Part shown: in pieces, positions 41,965-50,934 of the stretch
Position numbering within the stretch: the stretch's first letter is position 1
Layout: each line of letters starts with the position of its first letter
Source of the DNA: Acidovorax sp. Leaf191
GTDB lineage: Bacteria > Pseudomonadota > Gammaproteobacteria > Burkholderiales > Burkholderiaceae_C
Assembly (NCBI RefSeq): GCF_001424425.1
Contig: NZ_LMPT01000018.1
Coordinates: 186,001-250,000 of the forward strand
Length of the DNA stretch: 64,000 nucleotides
Direction: 5' to 3'
Made by a program: the position numbers and the translations under genes
Notes under the pieces: generated by a model
Seen by the model: the letters and a program-made list of their open reading frames with translations, nothing else
The model's database searches: none
What the model was told of the DNA's origin: nothing

Positions 41965-44043
41965 TCAGGAAGCCGCGGCTGCCGCAGCGGCTTCGGCGGG
42001 GGCCTCGTTCACATCCACCGCGATGGCGATCGGGCCGGCCACGGCGTCGTCGTCTTCCTCGGCGTCCTCCACCGGGCCGTCGTCGCTGCTATCGGCCGGG
42101 TCGTCCAGGCGCTCGATCACGGTGCCGTGGATGTCGAGGGTGATCTCGTCCGCCTCGCCCAGCTTGACTTTCAGGCGCGCGCCGCGCGGCAGGTTCTGCG
42201 CGCCCAGCACCGGGAAGACCAGCGGAATGTCGTCCGCCCGCACCAAAAAGCTGCCGCCCGGACCTTCCTTGAAGACGGTGGCATTCAGCTCGGTGATGCC
42301 GTTCTGCTCCACGTACTTGAGCGTCCAGAAGCGCTCCATGCCGCCCTGGTAGCCGTTGTAGGCGCTGTAGGCGGCATCGAAGCTGCTGATGATGGAGAAC
42401 AGGTCGGCGTCCTTGGGCTTGAAGGGCGCGGCCAGCGCCGCGGTCTTGCCGTGGCGGGCGCAGGCAATGATCTGCCATTGGTTGACCAGGTCGGTGTAGC
42501 GGCGCAGGGGCGAGGTGGCCCACGAATACGCTTTGACGCCGATGCCCGCGTGCGGCAACGCCTTGGTGCCCATGCGCACCTTCACGCCGGGCGCCATGCT
42601 GGCCTGGCTGCGGTAGATGCCGGGCACGCCCAGCTCGGCCATCCAGCTGCCCCAGGTGCTGTTGGCCACGATCATGGCCTCGGCCACGATCAGGTCGAGC
42701 GGCGCGCCGCGCTGGCGCACGCTGATCTGCACCTGCTCGTCGCCCGTGGGCTCGGCGCCGTTGTTGCCGACCAGGCGGAAGTTGTAGTCCGGCCGGTTGA
42801 AGTTCTCGGGCTTGCCGCGCACGACTTCGCGGCGGGCCTTGAGGTCCTTGGCCAAGCGGTGCAAAAATGATAGCTGGGGGCGCAGGTCAGACAAGCGCTG
42901 CGGGTCGTTTTGGTGCTCGAACGCGGGGTTGGACAGCCATTCTTCCGTCACCACCGCGTCGAGCTGGTCGTGGCGCAGGTTGGCGACGACGTGCACGCGC
43001 TCCAGTTTGGTTTCAGAACCCTTGAACTCCAGCGTGGCTTCGTCGATGGTCACGTACAGCGACACGGCCGGGTTGGCGCGGCCCTCGTCCAGCGTGTAGG
43101 TCTGCACTACGTCGTCGGGCAGCATGGTGATCTTGTAGCCCGGCATGTACACCGTGGACAGGCGCGCGCGGCCCAACTGGTCGATGGCGCTGCCCGGCTG
43201 GATCGCCAGGCCCGGCGCGGCGATGTGGATGCCCAGCACCACGGTGCCCGTGCCCAGGCCCTGCACCGACAGCGCATCGTCGATTTCGGTGGTCTGCGAG
43301 TCGTCGATGGAGTACGCCTGCGCGGTGGACAGCGGCAGCTCGTCGGCAATGACGGGCGCCGTGACGGCCGGAAAGCCCGTGCCCTTGGGGAAGTTCTCGA
43401 ACAGAAAGCGCTTCCAGTGGAACTGGTAGGCCGAGTCGATGGCGCCGGCCTTTTGCAGCAGGTCGAGCGGCGCGGTGTGCGTGGCGCGGCTGGCGTCCAC
43501 CACGGCCTTGTATTCGGGCGCGTTCTTGTCCGGCTTGAACAGAATCTTGTAGAGCTGGTCGCGGATGGGCTGGGGGCACTCACCGCGCCCGAGCGCTGCG
43601 GCCCACTCGTCGATCTGCGCAAGCAGGGCTTTTTTCTTCTCGATGGCGGCCAGCGCCTGCTGCAGGATCTCGGCCGATGCTTTCTTGAAGCGGCCCTTGC
43701 CCGCGCGGCGGAAGTAGTGCGGTGCGTCGTACAGGCGGAACAGGGCGCCGGCCTGCTGGACCAGGGTGGCGTTCTCGGAGAAGTAGTCCCGCGCCAGGTC
43801 GGCAAAGCCGAACTCGTCTTCGGGCGCGAACTCCCAGGCCAGGTCCAGTTCGATGGACTCGGCCACGGCCTGCGCCTGGGCGATGAGTTCCGCCGGGGCG
43901 GGTTTTTCGAACTTCAGGAGGATGTTGGCGGCCTTGACCTTGACCCGCTTGCCGGAGTCGAGTTCGACCTGGGCCGATGTATCGGCCTCCGACAGGATAC
44001 GGCCGGCAATGAATTTGCCGGCTTCTTCAAACAGTGCATGCAT
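41965..44043 (-). CDS. RNase II/RNB-domain exoribonuclease
   Basis: 692 residues. A long N-terminal helical region (MHALFEEAGKFIAGRIL ... ANILLKFE), then the RNB domain: AYSIDDSQTTEIDDALSV (catalytic Asp cluster), GIHIAAPGLAIQPGS, YMPGYKITMLPDDVVQTY, LDLIVAEAMIVANSTWGSWM, and YSWATSPLRRYTDLVNQ. The C-terminus is acidic then Ala-rich (EDAEEDDDAVAG). It degrades RNA 3' to 5'. No strong S1 domain at the end is visible. It shares an operon direction with the TonB-like gene 53 bases downstream. RNase R is less likely because the typical N-terminal HTH/CSD is not evident. Confidence 0.88.
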   Translation of the reverse strand: MHALFEEAGKFIAGRILSEADTSAQVELDSGKRVKVKAANILLKFEKPAPAELIAQAQAVAESIELDLAWEFAPEDEFGFADLARDYFSENATLVQQAGALFRLYDAPHYFRRAGKGRFKKASAEILQQALAAIEKKKALLAQIDEWAAALGRGECPQPIRDQLYKILFKPDKNAPEYKAVVDASRATHTAPLDLLQKAGAIDSAYQFHWKRFLFENFPKGTGFPAVTAPVIADELPLSTAQAYSIDDSQTTEIDDALSVQGLGTGTVVLGIHIAAPGLAIQPGSAIDQLGRARLSTVYMPGYKITMLPDDVVQTYTLDEGRANPAVSLYVTIDEATLEFKGSETKLERVHVVANLRHDQLDAVVTEEWLSNPAFEHQNDPQRLSDLRPQLSFLHRLAKDLKARREVVRGKPENFNRPDYNFRLVGNNGAEPTGDEQVQISVRQRGAPLDLIVAEAMIVANSTWGSWMAELGVPGIYRSQASMAPGVKVRMGTKALPHAGIGVKAYSWATSPLRRYTDLVNQWQIIACARHGKTAALAAPFKPKDADLFSIISSFDAAYSAYNGYQGGMERFWTLKYVEQNGITELNATVFKEGPGGSFLVRADDIPLVFPVLGAQNLPRGARLKVKLGEADEITLDIHGTVIERLDDPADSSDDGPVEDAEEDDDAVAGPIAIAVDVNEAPAEAAAAAAAS

Positions 44044-44179
44044 GGCGGGGATTGTCCCATGGGTGGCCGTGGGGTCCGGCGGGGCGCTCTGGTGGCGGCC
44101 CGGGCGGCCCGCTGCCCCTATGATCCGCTGACGCCGCGCCCGGCCTTTCCCACCCTCTACCTGCCTTTTTGCCGCCGAG

Positions 44180-45745
44180 ATGCCTTTTTCCGTCGCACCG
44201 TTGTTTGTCCTGGCGGTAGCGCTGCCGTTTCTTTTCTCCATCACCGACTCTCCCACCGGCAACTTCTGGCCGATGCTGGTGTCGTGGATGTGCGGCGGCG
44301 GGTTGCTGCTGATGGTGGCCGTGCAGGCGCTGCGGCCCCGGGCGCAGGGGCCTGCCGCGCGCCTGGCGTGGGCCCGGCTCCTGGCGCTGGGGCTGGCCGT
44401 GGCGGCCGCGGTGGGCAGCTTCATCGGGCTGATCCAGTACCTGGTCGGCGACGCGGGCCTGGCGCCGTGGATCCATGCATCGACCATCGGGCAGGCCGTG
44501 GGCAATCTGCGGCAACGCAACCAGCAGGCCTCGCTGCTCAGTCTGGGCCTGTGGGCGATCCTGTGGTGGGCATTGCATTCGCCGACATGGCGAGCAGCTC
44601 CCGGGCCGCTGGCCGGGGCCACGCCGCGCCGGCGCCTGCTGCAGGACATGGCCCCGGTGCTGGCCGTGGCCGCCATGGCCTGGATGGCCCTGGCGCAGGC
44701 CGCGACGGCATCGCGCACCGGCGCTGTGCAATGGCTGCTGGTCGTGGCGCTGGTGGCGTGCTGGCGGCGCACCGGGCCGGGCGCCGCGCTGCGTTTGGCG
44801 GTGGCGGCGTTGGCTATTTTTGTGGCCGCGGCCTGGGCGCTGCCCGAGCTGCTGTGGCAACTGCAGGGCGTGCGGGCGGATGCGCTGTTCCAGCGTTTTG
44901 CCGGCGATTCGCACTCCTGCACAAGCCGCCGCGTGCTGTGGTCCAACATGCTCACCCTGATCGCGCAAAAGCCCTGGCTGGGCTGGGGGTGGGGCGAGCT
45001 GGACTATGCCCACTACGTCACGCTGTTCCCGGGCGAGCGTTTTTGCGTGCTGCTGGACAACGCGCACAACCTGCCGCTGCACCTGGCGGTGGAGCTGGGC
45101 CTGCCCGCGGCGGTCGCCCTGTGCGGCGGCACGCTGGTCTGGGTGCTTTGGAGCCAGCCCTGGCGCGAGACCGAACCTGCGCGCCAGCTGGCGTGGGGCG
45201 TGCTGGCGGTCATCGGCCTGCACAGCATGCTGGAGTACCCGCTGTGGTACGGGCCGTTCCAGATCGTGACCCTGGCGGCGCTGGCGCTGCTGCTGTGGCC
45301 CCGCCACAGCGTGGTGTCGGCCCGCGGCGCAGGCGCCGTGCTGGGTGGCGCGGCCCTGGTGTGGGCGCTGTGCGCCCTGGCCGCGTGGGACTACCACCGC
45401 GTGAGCCAGCTGTACAAGCCCTATGCCGACCGGGCAGCCGCGTACCGTGACGACACGCAGAACAAGGTGGGCGACCCGGTGCTGTTCCGTGCCCAGGCCG
45501 ACTTTGCCCGCCTGACCACCATGGCGCTCACCCGTGACAGCGCGGCCCAGGTGAACGCCCTGGCCCACCAGATGCTGCACTACTCCCCCGAGCCCCGCAT
45601 ACTGGAAATACTGATCGACAGCGCCCTGATGCTGGGCCAGGACGACGAGGCCGCCTTTCACATGAAGCGCTACCGGCTGGCCTACCCGCGCGAGTACAAC
45701 CGTTACGTGGGTGGGCGCGCAGCCAAGGCATCCGCGCCGGGGTGA
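44180..45745 (+). CDS. PglL/Wzy-family O-oligosaccharyltransferase
   Basis: 521 residues. About ten membrane helices with a large periplasmic loop, and the Wzy_C/PglL signature LLDNAHNLPLHLAVELGLPAA. Earlier conserved parts are ASTIGQAVGNLRQRNQQASLL and ASRTGAVQWLLV. PglL transfers lipid-linked glycans to pilin or other periplasmic proteins; WaaL/Wzy ligases are close relatives. The C-terminal 120 residues are soluble and TPR-like. No pilin gene or polysaccharide cluster is nearby, so the acceptor is unknown. Start ATG 44180. Divergent from the RNase gene by about 135 bases. Confidence 0.85.
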   Translation: MPFSVAPLFVLAVALPFLFSITDSPTGNFWPMLVSWMCGGGLLLMVAVQALRPRAQGPAARLAWARLLALGLAVAAAVGSFIGLIQYLVGDAGLAPWIHASTIGQAVGNLRQRNQQASLLSLGLWAILWWALHSPTWRAAPGPLAGATPRRRLLQDMAPVLAVAAMAWMALAQAATASRTGAVQWLLVVALVACWRRTGPGAALRLAVAALAIFVAAAWALPELLWQLQGVRADALFQRFAGDSHSCTSRRVLWSNMLTLIAQKPWLGWGWGELDYAHYVTLFPGERFCVLLDNAHNLPLHLAVELGLPAAVALCGGTLVWVLWSQPWRETEPARQLAWGVLAVIGLHSMLEYPLWYGPFQIVTLAALALLLWPRHSVVSARGAGAVLGGAALVWALCALAAWDYHRVSQLYKPYADRAAAYRDDTQNKVGDPVLFRAQADFARLTTMALTRDSAAQVNALAHQMLHYSPEPRILEILIDSALMLGQDDEAAFHMKRYRLAYPREYNRYVGGRAAKASAPG

Positions 45746-45811
45746 TGGCCGGGTGATGCCGGGTGATGGCCGGGCGAGCCGGGCGATGGGCTTGCTGTGA
45801 CCTGCTGGCGG

Positions 45812-46420
45812 TCAGGCCAGCGCCAAAAAGTCCACCACGGCAGGCAGGTATTCCTCGAAATTCACCAGCGCATGCTCGCCGCCCTCTTGCAGCAGCACGC
45901 GGGCTTGGGGGTAGCGGGCGACCATCTCGCGCCAGTCCAGCACTTCGTCGCCCTTGGCGATGATGGCCAGCTCACGGCTGGCCGGTGGGTGGCCTGACGT
46001 ATCCATCGCCTTGAGCTCGTCGATGTATTCGGGCCGGAAGTAAAAACTCTCCGCCGGGTCGTGCCAGCTGGTCTGCTCGCCGATGTAGCGGGCCAGGTCG
46101 CGCGCAGGGTGCACGGCAGGGTTGAGCATCACGCTCGGGCACCCCTTGTGGTGCGCCACCCAGCTGGCGTAAAAGCCGCCCAGCGACGAGCCCACCACCC
46201 CCATCGCCGCGCCGGGCCACTGGGCAATGCCCTGTGCCACCAGCGCCATGGCCTCGCGCGGCGAGGGCGGCAGCTGCGGGCACCACCAGGTCACGCCCGG
46301 ATGGTGCCGGGCCACGTGCGAGGCCATCTGGCGGGCCTTAGCCGATTGGGGCGACGAGCGAAAGCCGTGCAGGTACAGAAGGTGGGTGGCGGTGGGGGCG
46401 TCGGGGTGCATGGTGGTCAT
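45812..46420 (-). CDS. YqiA-like alpha/beta-fold esterase
   Basis: 202 residues. HLLYLHGFRSSPQSAKARQM (oxyanion area), nucleophile elbow GVVGSSLGGFYASW, acid ELAIIAKGDEVLDWREMV, and His in LLQEGGEHALVNFEEYLP. The pattern matches the YqiA/UPF0227 family of small cytoplasmic esterases in gamma- and beta-proteobacteria. The natural substrate is unknown. It converges on pglL and is divergent from the kinase gene. Confidence 0.88.
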   Translation of the reverse strand: MTTMHPDAPTATHLLYLHGFRSSPQSAKARQMASHVARHHPGVTWWCPQLPPSPREAMALVAQGIAQWPGAAMGVVGSSLGGFYASWVAHHKGCPSVMLNPAVHPARDLARYIGEQTSWHDPAESFYFRPEYIDELKAMDTSGHPPASRELAIIAKGDEVLDWREMVARYPQARVLLQEGGEHALVNFEEYLPAVVDFLALA

Positions 46421-46516
46421 GGCGCAGAAAACGACAAGGCAGGGGAATCACTGCTGCGAAAACGCAGGGACGGGGCATAAGATGCAGGGCATGGGCGCCG
46501 TGTCGAAGGGCCCGCA

Positions 46517-48982
46517 ATGATCCCCACCATGACCGATTTTGCCCCGCTTTCCACCGCCAAACGCTGGGCCCTGGGATCCAACAACGACAAGCCGCCTGCG
46601 TCGGTGGGCCGGTTCGAACTCAAGAAGATGCTCGGCCGCGGCGCCCAGGCCACCGTCTGGCTGGCGCTGGACCCACGCCTGCAGCGCGAGGTGGCCATCA
46701 AGCTCATGCGCCCCGTGCAGGAGCAGGATGCGTCGGTGCTGGAGCAGTGGCTGCGCGAGGCGCGGCATGTGGGGCGCCTGGCGCACCCGTTCATCGTGCC
46801 CGTGTTCGAAGCCGACGTGCATGGGAGCCAGCCTTTCATCGTGTTCGAGTACGTGCCGGGCAAGACCCTGGCCGAGCACCTGGCCCAGCAGGGGCGCTGC
46901 ACGCCGCACGACGCGGTGGCACTGATGGTGGATGTGCTCGATGGCCTGCAGGCCGCGCACCAGGCCGGCATCGTGCACCGGGACTTGAAGCCGTCGAACA
47001 TCATGATCGACACCCAGCGCCACGCGCGGGTGATGGACTTTGGCATGGCCGCCCCGGTGCATGCCGAGCCCGATGCGCAGCTGGCCAGCGGAACGCCCGC
47101 CTACCTGGCACCCGAGGCCGCGGCGGGCGCGGCGCCGTCGCCCGCGATGGACGTGTTTTCCGCGGCGCTGGTGCTGGTGGAGATGCTCACCGGCCAGCCG
47201 CTGATCCACCAGAAGGACACCTGGCAGGCGCTGTACCGCATCGCCAACGAAACCCTGCAGCTGCCCCAGGACCTGGGCCCGGGCGTGGACGACGGACTGC
47301 GGGCGATCCTGCAGCGTGCCATGGCGCGCGCGCCGGGCGAGCGCTACGGCTCGGCCGCGGATTTTCGGGATGCGCTGCGCACCTGGGCGGCGCCGGCCAG
47401 CGCGTCGAGCGCCGCGAGCAACGCCACGCTCGACTTCCTCCTGCGGCGCATGCGCCACAAGAGCGACTTTCCGGCGCTGTCCGATTCGGTAGCCCGCATC
47501 CAGCGCGTGGCCAATTCCGAGGACGACAGCATCAGCGACCTCACGCACGAGATCTTGAAGGACGTGGCGCTGACCAACAAGCTGCTGCGCCTGGTCAACA
47601 GCGTGCACTACGCGCACGCGGGGCGCGGCACCATCAGCACCGTGTCGCGGGCGGTGAGCCTGGTGGGCTTCAACGCCGTGCGCAACATGGCGCTCAGCCT
47701 GGTGCTGCTGGACCACATGCAGGACAAGGCCCATGCCAGCCAGATGCGCGAGGAGTTCCTGCGCGCGATGATGGCCGGCTCGGTGGCCGCCGAGCTCTGC
47801 GAGCCCGGCCAGGCGGCGGAAGAGGCCTTCATCGGCGCCATGTTCCAGAACCTGGGCCGCATGCTGTGCGAGTTCTACTTCCCCGAGGAAGCCCGCCAGA
47901 TCCGCAGCCTGGTGGTTTCCGGCCGCATCGAAGGCGGCGAAGAGTTCGCAGCCTTGCAGGTGCTGGGCCTGGGGCTGGAAGACCTGGGCGTGGGTGTGGC
48001 CCGCGTCTGGGCGCTGCCCGACAGCCTGCAGCGCTGCATGCGCAAGCCGCTGGGCTCGCCCATGCAGCGCGCGCCCGAGCAGGGCGTGGAGCGCCTGCGC
48101 TGGGTGGCCCTGGCGGCCAACGAGGTCGCCAATACGCTGCTGCTGAGCGAGCCGGGCCAGGCAGATGCCCGCCTGGCGCAGGTCGGCACGCGCTATTCGC
48201 GCACGCTGGCGCTGCCGGCGCAGGACATTGCCGACGCCACCGTGCGCGCCCGCCACAAGCTGGTGGCGCTGGCCCAGGCACTGGACCTGCGGGTGGACCC
48301 CGGCACGCCGGCCGCGCGGCTGCTGAAGCTGCCCCCGGCAGCCGGCGCTGCAGCCAGTGCGGCGGCCGTGCAGGACGATGCGCTCAAGACGCACGAACTG
48401 CGCGAGAGCGAAACCCAGCCGCTGCCCGCGGTGCTGGAGTCGCAGGCACGCAGCGCGGTGTCGGTGGCCCAGATCAACGAGGTGCTGGCCGCCGGCATCC
48501 AGGACATCACCAATGCCATGGTGGAGAGCTTTCAGCTCAACGACGTGCTGCGCATGATCCTGGAGACGATGTTCCGGGCGCTCGGGTTTCGCCGCATGGT
48601 GTTTTGCCTGCGCGAGGCGCGCACCGACATGCTGACCGGCCGCTTTGGCCTGGGCGAGGGCAGCGAGGCGGCTGTGCGCGCCCTGAAAGTCCCGCTCAAG
48701 GTGCCGGGCGACCTGTTCGCGGCGGTGTGCCTGCGGGGCGCGGACACGCTCATCAACGACGCCACCGAGCCCCGCATGCAGGCCCGGCTGCCGGCCTGGT
48801 ACCGCAGCGGGCTCGATGCCCCCTCGTTCCTGCTGCTGCCCCTGCAGATCAAGGGGCAGACCTTTGCACTCATCTATGCCGACCAGTCCACGCCCGGCGG
48901 CATCGTGGTGGACGACAAGGCCCTGGGCCTGCTGCGCACCCTGCGCAACCAGGCGGTGATGGCCTTTAGGCAGGCGGGTTGA
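46517..48982 (+). CDS. Serine/threonine kinase-HDOD-GAF fusion protein
   Basis: 821 residues. Kinase domain (about 30-285): LGRGAQATVWLA, VAIKLM (catalytic Lys), GIVHRDLKPSNIMID, DFGMAAPV and GTPAYLAPE. HDOD domain (about 305-500): FLLRRMRHKSDFPALSDSV, DVALTNKLLRLVNS, FIGAMFQNLGRML. The remaining C-terminus (about 650-821) is GAF-like (LNDVLRMILETMFRALGFRRMVF, FALIYADQST). The DFG and HRD motifs are intact, so the kinase is probably active. SD GAAGGG 6 bases before ATG 46517. It should integrate a small-molecule signal with phosphorylation; HDOD proteins often act in c-di-GMP or motility control. Targets are unknown. Confidence 0.9.
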   Translation: MIPTMTDFAPLSTAKRWALGSNNDKPPASVGRFELKKMLGRGAQATVWLALDPRLQREVAIKLMRPVQEQDASVLEQWLREARHVGRLAHPFIVPVFEADVHGSQPFIVFEYVPGKTLAEHLAQQGRCTPHDAVALMVDVLDGLQAAHQAGIVHRDLKPSNIMIDTQRHARVMDFGMAAPVHAEPDAQLASGTPAYLAPEAAAGAAPSPAMDVFSAALVLVEMLTGQPLIHQKDTWQALYRIANETLQLPQDLGPGVDDGLRAILQRAMARAPGERYGSAADFRDALRTWAAPASASSAASNATLDFLLRRMRHKSDFPALSDSVARIQRVANSEDDSISDLTHEILKDVALTNKLLRLVNSVHYAHAGRGTISTVSRAVSLVGFNAVRNMALSLVLLDHMQDKAHASQMREEFLRAMMAGSVAAELCEPGQAAEEAFIGAMFQNLGRMLCEFYFPEEARQIRSLVVSGRIEGGEEFAALQVLGLGLEDLGVGVARVWALPDSLQRCMRKPLGSPMQRAPEQGVERLRWVALAANEVANTLLLSEPGQADARLAQVGTRYSRTLALPAQDIADATVRARHKLVALAQALDLRVDPGTPAARLLKLPPAAGAAASAAAVQDDALKTHELRESETQPLPAVLESQARSAVSVAQINEVLAAGIQDITNAMVESFQLNDVLRMILETMFRALGFRRMVFCLREARTDMLTGRFGLGEGSEAAVRALKVPLKVPGDLFAAVCLRGADTLINDATEPRMQARLPAWYRSGLDAPSFLLLPLQIKGQTFALIYADQSTPGGIVVDDKALGLLRTLRNQAVMAFRQAG

Positions 48983-49154
48983 GGGGGCTTGTAGCGGCTA
49001 GCGAAACTTTGTCTGGCGTCGTTGCCGCGTCTGGTCGTGCTCCTTGTACTGCCCGCGACGCGGCGCTTGGCCAGAACCGCTTCGCCGGGTTTTGTTATCC
49101 GTTCTCCATGCCGCTGCGGCCGCTGCAACCGGTGGGGTCGCCGATAATCGGGGG

Positions 49155-50342
49155 ATGTCCGCCGTTTTTGACAAACCCACGCTCGCGCAGCGTTTCATGC
49201 CTCTGTTCCGTGGGTTCGACCTGCCACTGCTGCTGGTGGTGATGCTGCTGGCCTGCGCGGGGCTCGTGGCCATGTATTCCTCAGGCTTCGACCATGGCAC
49301 GCGCTTCATCGACCATGGCCGCAACATGCTGATCGCGGGCGCCATCCTTTTCATGGTGGCCCAGGTGCCCCCGCAAAAGCTCATGGCATTTGCCGTGCCG
49401 CTGTATGCCGCCGGGGTGGCGCTGCTGGTGGCAGTGGCGCTGTTCGGCATCACCAAGAAGGGCGCCCAGCGCTGGGTCAATGTGGGCATCGTCATCCAGC
49501 CCAGCGAAATCCTCAAGATCGCCATGCCGCTGATGCTGGCCTGGTGGTTCCAGAAGCGCGAGGGCACCCTGCGCCCGCTCGACTTTGCGGCGGCAGGGCT
49601 GCTGTTGGTCATTCCGGTGGGGCTCATCATGAAGCAGCCCGACCTGGGCACGTCGCTGCTGGTGCTCGCCGCGGGGCTGTCGGTGATCTTTTTCGCGGGG
49701 CTGTCGTGGAAGCTGGTCCTGCCCCCCGTGCTCATCGCGGGGGTGGGCATCTTCACGCTGGTGCTGCTGGGCGACCAGCTGTGCGCCGACGGCGTGCGCT
49801 GGGTGGTGCTGCACGACTACCAGCAGCAGCGCATCTGCACCTTGCTCGACCCCACGCGCGACCCGCTGGGCAAGGGCTTTCACATCATCCAGGGCATGAT
49901 CGCCATCGGCTCGGGCGGGGTGTGGGGCAAAGGCTTCATGGCCGGCACGCAGACGCACCTGGAGTTCATCCCCGAGCGCACCACCGACTTCATCTTCGCG
50001 GCGTTCTCCGAAGAGTTCGGGCTGGCGGGCAACCTGTTCCTGAACGTGTGCTTCCTGCTGCTGGTCTGGCGCGGCCTGGCCATCGCCGTGGGCGCCACCA
50101 GCCTGTTCGGGCGCCTGATGGCGGGCGCGGTGTCGATGATCTTCTTCACCTACGCGTTCGTGAACATGGGCATGGTCAGCGGCATCCTGCCCGTGGTGGG
50201 CGTGCCGCTGCCCTTCATCAGCTACGGCGGCACCGCCATGGTCACCCTGGGCATGGCCCTGGGCATCCTGATGTCGGTGGCGCGGGCGCAGCGGCAGGAC
50301 CCGAAGGATGCGCGGCCGGCGCTGCTGGGGGCGTCTGGTTAG
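49155..50342 (+). CDS. rodA: Rod-shape-determining glycosyltransferase RodA
   Basis: 395 residues from ATG 49155; the longer frame upstream is not supported. Ten membrane helices of the SEDS family: PSEILKIAMPLMLAWWF, MKQPDLGTSLLVLAAGLSVIFFAG, FIPERTTDFIFAAFSEEFG (with the catalytic Asp region), and the closing LPFISYGGTAMVTLGMALGILMSV. RodA polymerises lipid II during elongation with PBP2. Normally it is next to mreBCD-mrdA; here it stands after a kinase gene and before a small unknown protein, so it is either the relocated rodA or a second copy. Confidence 0.93.
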   Translation: MSAVFDKPTLAQRFMPLFRGFDLPLLLVVMLLACAGLVAMYSSGFDHGTRFIDHGRNMLIAGAILFMVAQVPPQKLMAFAVPLYAAGVALLVAVALFGITKKGAQRWVNVGIVIQPSEILKIAMPLMLAWWFQKREGTLRPLDFAAAGLLLVIPVGLIMKQPDLGTSLLVLAAGLSVIFFAGLSWKLVLPPVLIAGVGIFTLVLLGDQLCADGVRWVVLHDYQQQRICTLLDPTRDPLGKGFHIIQGMIAIGSGGVWGKGFMAGTQTHLEFIPERTTDFIFAAFSEEFGLAGNLFLNVCFLLLVWRGLAIAVGATSLFGRLMAGAVSMIFFTYAFVNMGMVSGILPVVGVPLPFISYGGTAMVTLGMALGILMSVARAQRQDPKDARPALLGASG

Positions 50343-50417
50343 GTCTCCGCAGTGGCAGGTGAGCCGCGTTCACCCATCAGCAGGCCATGCTCAGCAGCCC
50401 CGGGGCTAGACTGTGCA

Positions 50418-50882
50418 ATGCAAAAAATTCCGTTCAGCGCCAAGGCTGCGATTCGTTGGCTGGCCTTGGCCGTCGTGTGCTTCGGCATTGCCACTGTCGC
50501 CAAGACGGTGATTTTGTATCAGCTCACGCGCTGGGGGCGGCTGGTCTGCCCGGAGGGCTGGTGGCGCTCATCGCCTGGAATCTGTGCCTTTCCACCCGTA
50601 TCCATTTCCATCTGGTCGCTGAGCTACGCTGCATTGTCGACGCTGCTCCTGTGCGCTGCCGTGGTGCTCGTCCCCGCGCACAAGCTGAGAGTGTGTGCAA
50701 CGCTCCTGATGGCGTTGGTGTGTTGGCAAGCCAGTGTGCTTATCTTCCATGCCTTCTCCTGGGTGGCTCTTGGCTCGCTCTGCGTGGCCCTTGGCATCGC
50801 GACGTGCTTCAGTCTTGGCGCCTTGGCCTTGCACAACACCCGTTCCGGCGACAAAGCCCTGCCCATCCGCACCCGCGTATAA
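50418..50882 (+). CDS. Small membrane protein of unknown function
   Basis: 154 residues from ATG 50418. Four hydrophobic segments (IRWLALAVVCFGIATVAKTVI, IWSLSYAALSTLLLCAAVVLV, VCATLLMALVCWQASVLIF, VALGSLCVALGIATCFSLGAL) and a loop LTRWGRLVCPEGWWRSSPGICAFPP with two Cys. No family recognised. GC is lower than in rodA. It starts 76 bases after the rodA stop and may be co-transcribed, but no ribosome site is obvious. Confidence 0.55.
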   Translation: MQKIPFSAKAAIRWLALAVVCFGIATVAKTVILYQLTRWGRLVCPEGWWRSSPGICAFPPVSISIWSLSYAALSTLLLCAAVVLVPAHKLRVCATLLMALVCWQASVLIFHAFSWVALGSLCVALGIATCFSLGALALHNTRSGDKALPIRTRV

Positions 50883-50934
50883 GGTGCCACCCGTGTGACT
50901 AGGTGGCACTGCCAATCGCCCGGCGCGGTTCAGT

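Noticed and set aside
42855..42885. Another copy of repeat A in the RNase gene (AAAAATGATAGCTGGGGGCG)
   Set aside because: Only a dozen bases agree and the coded segment (FLHRLAKDL) looks like normal family sequence.
46448..48394. A 648-codon open frame opposite the kinase gene
   Set aside because: Antisense shadow of kinase-HDOD-GAF, which has clear motifs.
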